Positions 1 to 6,041 of a DNA stretch of 6,678 bases are shown one piece after another (position 1 is the first letter of the stretch; every line of letters starts with the position of its first letter). Source of the stretch: Helicobacteraceae bacterium (GTDB lineage Bacteria > Campylobacterota > Campylobacteria > Campylobacterales > Sulfurimonadaceae); the NCBI GenBank assembly GCA_027081565.1, contig JALWKG010000041.1:823-7500 (forward strand). Reading direction: 5' to 3'. The notes below the pieces were generated by a model. It was not told the DNA's origin, did no database searches, and saw only the letters and a list, made by a program, of their open reading frames with translations. The position numbers were made by a program, and so were the translations under genes.

Positions 1-1597
1 CTTCTATAGCAATACGAACCTGGTTACGACCGCCCTCTTTTGCTTCATAAAGGGCAGCATCAGCACGACTCATCGCTGCATCAAAGTTCTCTTCGTCCTC
101 GCGTACCTCAGAGATACCGGAACTAACCGTAAACCGCAGATCTACAGAGTCTCCTATATGAAGGACTAATGCTTCTACTGCTTTACGAATATTTTCAGCA
201 ACGTCTTCAGCACCTTCTATCCCCGTTTCAGGCAGTAAAATAAGGAACTCTTCTCCACCAAGTCGACAGATCACATCACTTTTTCGGGTCAAGCTCTTCA
301 GAGTCTCTGCCAGCTTGATAATAACATCATCACCCACTTGATGACCATAAGTGTCGTTAACATTTTTAAACTTATCAATATCTAACATAATGGCAGAGAG
401 TTTCGAACTGCTTCGTCGCATCAAGCCTAGCATATGATCTGTGATCTCGGCCAAGTATCTACGGTTATAAAGCTTGGTCATTGGGTCTGTCAGTGCTTGA
501 CGTTCCAGTTCATCTCTTGATGCCGACAAACGCTTGATCAGGGTCTTGACTCTAAACAGTAAGACAATAACAATAAAGATCATACCAATATAGATCAAAG
601 CAGAAAGATAAAGGTCCAACTTGTTTTTTATATAATAAAGTTTCCACTGCGTGTTCTCTATTGGACGTACATAAACAAGGGTATCTCCCTCACTGTATTC
701 CTTATCTACACTCTTTAGCCCTAATATCTCAGGAGCGATGAGGCTTTTCGCTTGGTTGATGACACTGTTGGCATATCCTTGCAGCTTGCTTGCAGCTACA
801 ACCTCACCTTTTTCATTAACGATCGCATAACTTCCTTCATGAAGGTTTTTAGTATCTAAAAATGCACTCTCTGCTGCTGTATCTAGATCCATATTAACGG
901 TACCCATAAAGGTATCACCTTCGTAAACAGGCTTACCTACTGTCAAGAGCATCTTCTCTTTGCGTAAACATTTATGTAAAGGAGTAAAAAACAGTCCTCG
1001 TCCCTCATTGAGTTCAGGAGTTGCATAACGCCACTGAGGATGCTCCAACATGTCAGCACTCCACATAAACTGATCATGCCACACATAAGGGTAACTGGTA
1101 GAGAAGTTGTTTTTGGAAGCATAGTAGACACGGACTGCACTTGCATTTAGACGTTTCACAATAGCAAAGTATTTGGTAAGGGCTAATGAGGTTGCCATCT
1201 CATGTCTCACCTTTTTGGATTTATCTAAACCACCAAAACCAGTTAGGTTTGCGAGTTTGATCCCTTTATATTCTGGAATATCCAAAACAAAGTCACCCTG
1301 AGCATTGATCTCATGAACCTGTTGAACAAGGGCTTCTGACAATGCACTGTTTTTGTTGATCTCTTCTACCGCCGCATGTAAAGAGAGAATCGACCCTGCC
1401 GCTGTCTTGATACGAGTGTTGAACTCGCTAACTGTATTGCTCACTTCTACTCTAATACTTTCACGTTCGTTTTCCAATGTGACGTAACCAACAACACCCA
1501 TCACAATAATAAGCAGGACGATCAAAATATTAATATATAAAACTTCAGTATTAAAATGGTTTTTTTGTGTCAAAACAGTCCCTTTTATCATTTTCAT
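1..1597 (-). CDS. Membrane-bound diguanylate cyclase with periplasmic Cache-type sensor (3' end cut by window edge)
   Basis: Predicted to make the second messenger c-di-GMP from two GTP in response to a periplasmic signal. At least 532 codons read without a stop to the window edge; the GGDEF domain is almost finished there, so only a few residues are probably missing. Order: short cytoplasmic start, membrane segment about 20-39, periplasmic region about 42-325, second membrane segment about 330-353, GGDEF domain about 373-530. The periplasmic part looks like a dCache domain (R156-x-YYA, then GTVNMDLD at 232-239). The catalytic domain has LDIDKFKNVND from L405, with likely metal ligand D406, the active motif GGEEF at 447-451, and an inhibitory-site RxxD (R438, D441) five residues before it. 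It should therefore be active and product-inhibited. The ligand cannot be told. The start is uncertain: ATG 1597 follows an in-frame stop but has no clear ribosome binding site, whereas TTG 1573 has AAAGGG six bases upstream. It is separated from def by a candidate terminator and promoter. Confidence 0.93.
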   Translation of the reverse strand, partial: MKMIKGTVLTQKNHFNTEVLYINILIVLLIIVMGVVGYVTLENERESIRVEVSNTVSEFNTRIKTAAGSILSLHAAVEEINKNSALSEALVQQVHEINAQGDFVLDIPEYKGIKLANLTGFGGLDKSKKVRHEMATSLALTKYFAIVKRLNASAVRVYYASKNNFSTSYPYVWHDQFMWSADMLEHPQWRYATPELNEGRGLFFTPLHKCLRKEKMLLTVGKPVYEGDTFMGTVNMDLDTAAESAFLDTKNLHEGSYAIVNEKGEVVAASKLQGYANSVINQAKSLIAPEILGLKSVDKEYSEGDTLVYVRPIENTQWKLYYIKNKLDLYLSALIYIGMIFIVIVLLFRVKTLIKRLSASRDELERQALTDPMTKLYNRRYLAEITDHMLGLMRRSSSKLSAIMLDIDKFKNVNDTYGHQVGDDVIIKLAETLKSLTRKSDVICRLGGEEFLILLPETGIEGAEDVAENIRKAVEALVLHIGDSVDLRFTVSSGISEVREDEENFDAAMSRADAALYEAKEGGRNQVRIAIE

Positions 1598-1639
1598 ATT
1601 GGTTAGAAGAGGATCTTAATCTCTATATTCTACATCAAA

Positions 1640-1668
1640 AAAATATAGAAACTATTAACTGTAGTCAA
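1640..1668 (-). promoter_or_regulatory. Candidate sigma-70 promoter for the diguanylate cyclase gene
   Basis: On the minus strand a TTGACT box (1668-1663) is followed after 17 bases by TATTTT (1645-1640). This would start transcription near 1633 and leave a leader of about 36 bases to ATG 1597, or 60 to TTG 1573. The region is AT-rich, so chance matches are easy. The position just after the candidate def terminator and before the next gene supports it. Confidence 0.4.
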
Positions 1669-1697
1669 ATTATCTAAGATATGGTCTAAAGGAGGGG

Positions 1698-1729
1698 AAA
1701 AAGAGGGGTGAACATAACAAAGTTCATCC
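1698..1729 (-). terminator. Candidate Rho-independent terminator after def
   Basis: Read on the minus strand, GGATGAAC (1729-1722) and GTTCACCC (1713-1706) form an eight-position stem with one A-C mismatch and an eight-base loop. The stem is followed three bases later by five T's (1702-1698). It begins 10 bases after the def stop codon, where the tig-clpP-def transcript would be expected to end. The short T run and the mismatch make it a modest candidate. Confidence 0.45.
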
Positions 1730-1738
1730 TACTCAGGT

Positions 1739-2272
1739 TTAAATTTTTTTGCTCTTTTGCTCTTTTTGCATACGTTTATACTCTTTTTCAAACTTCTTAC
1801 GACGTCCATAAGAGAGCTTTTCTATAAACAATTTGCCTAGAAGGTGGTCGATCTCATGCTGAATTGCAATACTCAATAGGCCATCAGCCTCTAAAGTACA
1901 TGCTTTTCCATGACGATCTTGATAGGTCAGAGCGATCGTCTCAAAACGTTCAACGTCTTCATAAAACTTCGGTACACTCAAACAACCCTCTTGGTAGACG
2001 GTTGTTCCTTCTTGATGGGTGATCTTTGGATTAATGATCTCCAGCAAGTTGGCCTTCTCTTGTGTACCTTCTTCATCATCATTAGGCAGGCATATGATCA
2101 AGACATTAACAGGACGATCAACCTGAATGGCGGCAAGACCAATACCATTGGTGTTGATCATGGTCTCAAACATATCATCTAAAAAGCTGTGTAACGCTGC
2201 ATCAAAGGCAGTGACCTCTTTAGAGACAAGCTTAAGACGTTTATCGGGATAAGTAACTATTGGGAGCATCAT
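1739..2272 (-). CDS. def: Peptide deformylase
   Basis: Removes the formyl group from the N-terminal formyl-methionine of new proteins as they leave the ribosome, a metal-dependent hydrolysis needed before methionine aminopeptidase can act. The 177-residue product has all three family motifs: GIGLAAIQ at 43-50 (motif I), EGCLS at 95-99 (motif II, with metal ligand C97) and HEIDH at 139-143 (motif III, with metal ligands H139 and H143 and catalytic E140). Length is normal for a bacterial deformylase, and the tail from about 155 is rich in lysine and arginine. Two ATG codons stand side by side at 2272 and 2269. The first is preferred because AAAGG (2284-2280) lies seven bases before it. It starts 24 bases after the clpP stop and is probably the last gene of the tig-clpP-def operon. 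No key residue is missing. Confidence 0.97.
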   Translation of the reverse strand: MMLPIVTYPDKRLKLVSKEVTAFDAALHSFLDDMFETMINTNGIGLAAIQVDRPVNVLIICLPNDDEEGTQEKANLLEIINPKITHQEGTTVYQEGCLSVPKFYEDVERFETIALTYQDRHGKACTLEADGLLSIAIQHEIDHLLGKLFIEKLSYGRRKKFEKEYKRMQKEQKSKKI

Positions 2273-2296
2273 GAAAGAACCTTTAAAAAGAGCAGC

Positions 2297-2890
2297 TTAT
2301 TCGCTTTTCTCTTTTTTTGTTAGAACTTCATCGATAAGACCATACTTCACCGCTTCAGCAGCACTCATGAAGTTGTCACGATCTGTATCTTTTTCAATTG
2401 TTTCAATCTTCTGACCTGTGTTGGCAGCCAAAATACCGTTAAGCTCTGCTTTCATACGCAAGATCTCTTCAGCCTGAATCGCGATATCACTCGCTTGACC
2501 CTGAGCCCCACCAAGGGGTTGGTGGATCATAATACGTGCATGTGGAAGCGCAAAACGCTTGCCTTTAGCACCTGCACTTAAAAGAAATGAACCCATAGAA
2601 GCTGCTTGACCGATACAAATAGTCGCCACATCAGGACGGATATAGTTCATTGTGTCAAACATCGCCATGCCAGAGGTAACAACACCACCTGGAGAGTTGA
2701 TGTAGAAGTAGATATCCTTTTCAGGATCTTCTGCTTCAAGGAACAACATCTGCGCTACGATCGTAGAAGCGACCTGGTCGTTAACCTCGCCACTAAGCAT
2801 AATGATACGGTCTTTTAAAAGACGTGAGTAGATATCGTAAGATCGCTCTCCACGACCGGTCTTCTCAACTACGTAAGGGATATAACTCAT
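2297..2890 (-). CDS. clpP: ATP-dependent Clp protease proteolytic subunit ClpP
   Basis: Serine peptidase that forms a double-ring barrel of 14 subunits and degrades proteins fed to it by AAA+ unfoldases such as ClpX or ClpA, in the cytoplasm. At 197 residues it is a standard ClpP without an obvious long propeptide. The catalytic triad is visible: S98 in GQAASMGS (94-101), H123 in MIHQPLGG (121-128) and D172 in DRDNF (170-174). The segment INSPGG at 64-69 is the typical oxyanion and substrate-binding region. The ATG overlaps the tig stop by one base in TAATG (2892-2888). No strong ribosome binding site precedes it, which points to translational coupling with tig. No unfoldase gene is in the window. 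The pairing with trigger factor is common in bacteria, although in E. coli clpX follows clpP rather than def. Confidence 0.98.
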   Translation of the reverse strand: MSYIPYVVEKTGRGERSYDIYSRLLKDRIIMLSGEVNDQVASTIVAQMLFLEAEDPEKDIYFYINSPGGVVTSGMAMFDTMNYIRPDVATICIGQAASMGSFLLSAGAKGKRFALPHARIMIHQPLGGAQGQASDIAIQAEEILRMKAELNGILAANTGQKIETIEKDTDRDNFMSAAEAVKYGLIDEVLTKKEKSE

Positions 2891-4185
2891 TACTTGTCGT
2901 CGCCGTTAAGAAGTTTTGTAAGAACCTTGTCTTCTACCATTGCCATTTGAACTGCTGGTAGGTAACCTGACTCTTGGTACTGCTTGTAAACTGCTGCAGG
3001 ATCTTGACCCATCTGCATTGCTTCGAAGTAGATCGTCTGCATTACTTCTTGTTCTGCAACCTCAATACCTTCAGCCTTAGCCAATGCATCGATAATAAAC
3101 GTAGCTTTTACAGAACGCTCAGCCTCTTCACGACCTTCTTCACGAAGTTCTTTTACTTTGTCAGCGTTTTCTTGAAGCTCTTTGATCTCATCTTGACTCA
3201 TAGACTGCGCTTTTTTGTTAAGTGCCATGTCCATCTCTTGCTCTACAACAAACTTAGGAAGTGCAACCTCGATCTTCTCAACAAGTGTCTCAAGAAGTTG
3301 TGGTTTAAGCTCTTCAGCAAAAAGTTTTGTCTTCTCTTCATTTTCCAATTGTGTTTGGATCTGCTCTTTGACCTTGTCCATAGTTGCATCTTCTTCACCT
3401 GGAAGAAGTTTAGCAGCAAGTTTAGCATCGTGACGTGGCTTCTTTTTTTCTTGGATCTCATGAACGGTTACTTTGAACTCAGCATCTTTACCTGCAAGTG
3501 CTTCTCCGCCATAGTTCTCTGGGAAAGTCACTTTGATCACTTTCTCTTCGCCTTTTTTCATACCGATCACTTGGTCTTCAAAACCTGGGATGAACTGGTT
3601 AGAACCTAAAGTCAATGCAAAACCTTCTGCAGCACCACCTTCAAAAAGCTCACCGTCGATAGAACCTTCAAAGTCGATCAACGCAGTGTCACCTTCTACA
3701 AGAGCACGATCTTCATCAACTGTTACAAGTTCAGCTTGTTGCATAGCAAGTTCGTCAATACGCTCTTTTACTTTTGCAGCCGTTACTTTAGGTGCCTTGT
3801 ACTCAGGTACCATTTTCTTATAATCACCAAGATCAATGTTTGGACGCATAGCAACAGTGACTTCTACTTCAATGTTCTCTTCACCTTTGTCAAACTTAGT
3901 AACCTGTGGCTCACCGATCATATCTTCGTTCGCAACACCAAGTTCTTTAAGACCTGCACTAAGTACATCACGAAGAGACTCCGCTTCTGCATCTTGAACC
4001 AGTTTGTCACCATACTGCTTTTTAACAGCAGAAAGAGGCACTTTACCTTTTCTAAAACCTGGTACATTGGTGGTTTTAGCCAGTTGCTTAGCGATCTTGT
4101 CTACGTTTGCAGCGACTTCTTCATTAGAGATAGTTGCAGTGATAGTTGCGTTTGCCGCATCGGTTTTGTTAGTTGTAACGTTCAT
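2890..4185 (-). CDS. tig: Trigger factor, ribosome-associated chaperone and peptidyl-prolyl isomerase
   Basis: Binds the ribosome at the tunnel exit and shelters emerging chains; it also carries a prolyl isomerase domain. The 431-residue product has the full three-part layout. The ribosome-binding domain is about 1-115, with the signature GFRKGKVP at 43-50 that contacts the ribosome. The FKBP-type isomerase domain is about 160-246, including DFEGSIDG (171-178), FIPGFEDQVIGM (198-209) and the FPENYGG loop (221-227). The C-terminal chaperone arms, about 120-158 and 250-431, are rich in glutamate and lysine helices. Length is typical. ATG 4185 is supported by AAAGGG (4196-4191) five bases upstream. 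It is the first gene of a likely operon with clpP (one-base overlap) and def. The gap upstream holds a CIRCE-like sequence, which may mean heat-shock control. Confidence 0.98.
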   Translation of the reverse strand: MNVTTNKTDAANATITATISNEEVAANVDKIAKQLAKTTNVPGFRKGKVPLSAVKKQYGDKLVQDAEAESLRDVLSAGLKELGVANEDMIGEPQVTKFDKGEENIEVEVTVAMRPNIDLGDYKKMVPEYKAPKVTAAKVKERIDELAMQQAELVTVDEDRALVEGDTALIDFEGSIDGELFEGGAAEGFALTLGSNQFIPGFEDQVIGMKKGEEKVIKVTFPENYGGEALAGKDAEFKVTVHEIQEKKKPRHDAKLAAKLLPGEEDATMDKVKEQIQTQLENEEKTKLFAEELKPQLLETLVEKIEVALPKFVVEQEMDMALNKKAQSMSQDEIKELQENADKVKELREEGREEAERSVKATFIIDALAKAEGIEVAEQEVMQTIYFEAMQMGQDPAAVYKQYQESGYLPAVQMAMVEDKVLTKLLNGDDK

Positions 4186-4190
4186 TTGGA

Positions 4191-4196
4191 CCCTTT
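4191..4196 (-). promoter_or_regulatory. Ribosome binding site of tig
   Basis: AAAGGG on the minus strand lies five bases before ATG 4185, which fixes the tig start. The downstream genes clpP and def have weaker sites, fitting tig as the entry point of the operon. Confidence 0.7.
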
Positions 4197-4245
4197 AGTC
4201 ACGCCATTTTCAAGCATATACGTTGCTCTAGGCTTAATAAAAATT

Positions 4246-4272
4246 TTGGCAATAATATCTAAAAAGTGCTAA
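4246..4272 (-). promoter_or_regulatory. CIRCE-like element (possible HrcA operator) upstream of tig, overlapping a possible -10 box
   Basis: The CIRCE consensus is TTAGCACTC, nine bases, GAGTGCTAA. On the minus strand this site reads TTAGCACTT (4272-4264), exactly nine bases (4263-4255), then TATTGCCAA (4254-4246). The first half matches 8 of 9 and the second 6 of 9. HrcA binds CIRCE and represses chaperone operons such as groESL and dnaK. The site lies 61 bases before the tig start. A TATTAT at 4257-4252 inside it could serve as a -10 box, which would place the operator on the promoter. Another weak promoter candidate is TTTTTA (4243-4238), 17 bases, TATATG (4220-4215). The second half-site is degenerate, so this is a hypothesis. 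Confidence 0.4.
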
Positions 4273-4279
4273 CACTTCT
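4262..4279 (-). terminator. Weak candidate terminator of the yqiJK transcript
   Basis: On the minus strand AGAAGTG (4279-4273), loop TTAG and CACTTTT (4268-4262) can pair over seven positions, one a G-U wobble. The pairing uses part of the T run, so only a short T stretch remains. It overlaps the CIRCE-like site, and the same bases may matter for either reason. It lies 43 bases after the yqiK stop. Confidence 0.25.
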
Positions 4280-4295
4280 ATTATGCAGGCAGATT

Positions 4296-4317
4296 GAGGG
4301 TGTTTATGCCCTCTTTT
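4296..4317 (+). terminator. Hairpin with T tail on the plus strand, downstream of yqiK
   Basis: GAGGG (4296-4300) and CCCTC (4309-4313) form a perfect GC-rich stem around the eight-base loop TGTTTATG, and four T's follow on the plus strand (4314-4317). In plus-strand RNA the loop ends could add two G-U pairs. On the minus strand, the direction of all the genes here, the hairpin is followed by AATCTG with no T run. It may stabilise the 3' end of the yqiK message or stop antisense transcription. Confidence 0.4.
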
Positions 4318-4322
4318 ATTGC

Positions 4323-6029
4323 TTATTGTTCTGTTTGTGTGAACTGTTTGCTAAAACCAGTGATGTCATTACTGTTGAGACCAAGTTCACTCAGAAGAGA
4401 GTCTACGATGGGTGCTTGGGCCTTATATTTGAGGGCACTGTTGACCAGTTGGTCAGGCAAACTGCCCTCAGGTGTACTCGAAGAGGTATCGCCACCACCT
4501 GCACTGCCACCTTGTTGGCTAAAACCGTCAAGTTGCATGATCTTGATACTGTCTATCTTCTCCATAGGACGCACACTCTGCTCTATGATCTCAGGCAGTT
4601 GTTCAATAAGACGTAGTTTAACCTGCATTGCAATCTGTTCTGGTGAAAGTATGTTAGCAGCATTATTAATCGCCTCTTTACCCTCTGCATCAACGTTATA
4701 ACGAATAGCAGCCGCTTCGGCTTCGAGTTTTTCAGCTTGGGCAAGACCTTCTGCGGTAATGCGGTGTTTGTCAGCCTCACCTTTAGCAAGGGTACGTTGT
4801 GCTTCTGCAGTGTCTTCTGCCGCTTGTTTCTCTGCTTCTGCTCCAACCTTGATACTAATTGCGTCACGTTCTGCGATCTGTTTGGCTTCGATCAGTTCGA
4901 TCACTTTTTGACGTTCTGCTTTTTCACTTTCACGAACAGTGAGTACTTGTTCTTCCGCTCTTACTGCCTCTGCACGGGCGATATCTGCCTCTGCGTTAGC
5001 GATAGACTGTGCCTTTGATTTTTCTGCGACAGCAATGTCACGATCTTGTTGAGAAAGCTCAACACTTTTAAGTTTCTCGATATCTTTTTGTTCGATGAGA
5101 AGTTCTTTAGCGATGCGGTCTTGTGCTACTTCACGCTCGGCTGCAATCTCTTTTTGGCGAACATCCTGGTCTGCACTAATACGTGCATTTTCAGCATCAC
5201 GGCGTTTTTCAGACTCTTCACTGGCAATTTCAGCGACTTGTGCAGCACGACGGATCGCAATCTCCCGCTCTTGAGAAAGACGGGCATATTCTTCTTCTTT
5301 TTTAATTTCTAAAGAGTAACGCTCTGTTTCAAGGTTTTTACGCTCGATTTCTACGTTAGTGTCACGCTCAATATCATTACGCTTTTTACGACGACTTTCA
5401 ATTTCTTCCGTCAAACGGGTAAGACCTTCCGCATCAAACGCATTATCTGGGTTGAAAAACTTTTTGTTGGTCTGGTCAAGTCCTGTTAATGAGACAGACT
5501 CTAATTCAAGACCATTTTTCAGAAGATCTTCTGAAACAACTTGTTGTACTTTTTGAACAAAGTCAACACGTTTTTCGTGAAGTTCAACCATCTCCATCTC
5601 AGCGGCAACTGCGCGAAGAGAGTCAACAAACTTACCTTCAATAAGTTCTTTTAGCGCTTCAGTACGTGTGGTTCTGGTACCTAAGGTTTGTGCAGCTTGT
5701 GCAATAGAATCTGCGATGGGACGCACACGAACAAAAAATTCTGCAAGCACGTCAACACGCATACGGTCTTTAGTAATGAGGGCTTGTTCATTGGCACGAC
5801 GGACTTCAAGACGTAAGGTGTTCATGTTGACGGGGATGATCTCATGTAAAACAGGAAGTACAATAGCACCACCATTCATAATGACCTTTTCGCCGCCTAA
5901 ACCAGTACGGACAAAAGAGGTCTCTTTAGAAGCACGTTGGTAGAGACGTGCAAAGATGAGTCCCATCGTGACAAGAGCAACGATGATGACGCCAGGGATA
6001 ACAAGCATAGGGAGAAGTTCAGTTGACAT
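4323..6029 (-). CDS. yqiK: YqiK-type flotillin-like protein (SPFH domain, membrane-anchored coiled coil)
   Basis: Flotillins are membrane scaffolds that gather in ordered lipid patches and affect membrane fluidity and the assembly of protein complexes; the exact job of YqiK is poorly known. This 568-residue protein has an N-terminal membrane segment (about 8-27), then the YqiK-like start FARLYQRAS (26-34) and VRTGLGGEKV (40-49), an SPFH domain to about 200 (including ALITKDRMRVDV at 83-94 and LELESVSLTGL at 174-184), and a long charged coiled coil about 203-450 rich in Ala-Glu. A C-terminal flotillin segment (454-503), a Gly/Ser linker (about 504-522) and a conserved tail with QAPIVDSLLSELG (537-549) follow. 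The match to E. coli YqiK, from memory, runs end to end. ATG 6029 is supported by TAAGGA (6040-6035) five bases upstream. It follows yqiJ by 12 bases, so the two are almost surely cotranscribed. Confidence 0.93.
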   Translation of the reverse strand: MSTELLPMLVIPGVIIVALVTMGLIFARLYQRASKETSFVRTGLGGEKVIMNGGAIVLPVLHEIIPVNMNTLRLEVRRANEQALITKDRMRVDVLAEFFVRVRPIADSIAQAAQTLGTRTTRTEALKELIEGKFVDSLRAVAAEMEMVELHEKRVDFVQKVQQVVSEDLLKNGLELESVSLTGLDQTNKKFFNPDNAFDAEGLTRLTEEIESRRKKRNDIERDTNVEIERKNLETERYSLEIKKEEEYARLSQEREIAIRRAAQVAEIASEESEKRRDAENARISADQDVRQKEIAAEREVAQDRIAKELLIEQKDIEKLKSVELSQQDRDIAVAEKSKAQSIANAEADIARAEAVRAEEQVLTVRESEKAERQKVIELIEAKQIAERDAISIKVGAEAEKQAAEDTAEAQRTLAKGEADKHRITAEGLAQAEKLEAEAAAIRYNVDAEGKEAINNAANILSPEQIAMQVKLRLIEQLPEIIEQSVRPMEKIDSIKIMQLDGFSQQGGSAGGGDTSSSTPEGSLPDQLVNSALKYKAQAPIVDSLLSELGLNSNDITGFSKQFTQTEQ

Positions 6030-6034
6030 TTTTT

Positions 6035-6040
6035 TCCTTA
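6035..6040 (-). promoter_or_regulatory. Ribosome binding site of yqiK
   Basis: TAAGGA on the minus strand lies five bases before ATG 6029, in the 12-base gap after the yqiJ stop. It fixes the yqiK start. Confidence 0.75.
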
Positions 6041-6041
6041 G

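Noticed and set aside
943..1146. Short minus-strand open frame of 67 codons
   Set aside because: It lies inside the diguanylate cyclase gene in another frame; the long frame has a complete domain structure, the short one has none.
2974..3609. Long open frame on the plus strand opposite tig
   Set aside because: It is the reverse-strand shadow of the well-supported tig gene. Its translation is dominated by Phe, Leu and Cys, as expected from the complement of Lys/Glu-rich codons, and it has no recognisable domain.
3736..4272. Plus-strand open frame spanning the start of tig and the upstream gap
   Set aside because: Most of it lies opposite tig, it has no ribosome binding site or family resemblance, and it runs across the tig promoter region.
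4690..5420. Repetitive look of the DNA in the middle of yqiK, considered as a tandem repeat
   Set aside because: The pattern comes from recurring Ala, Glu, Lys and Arg codons of the coiled coil. No fixed-length DNA repeat unit was found.
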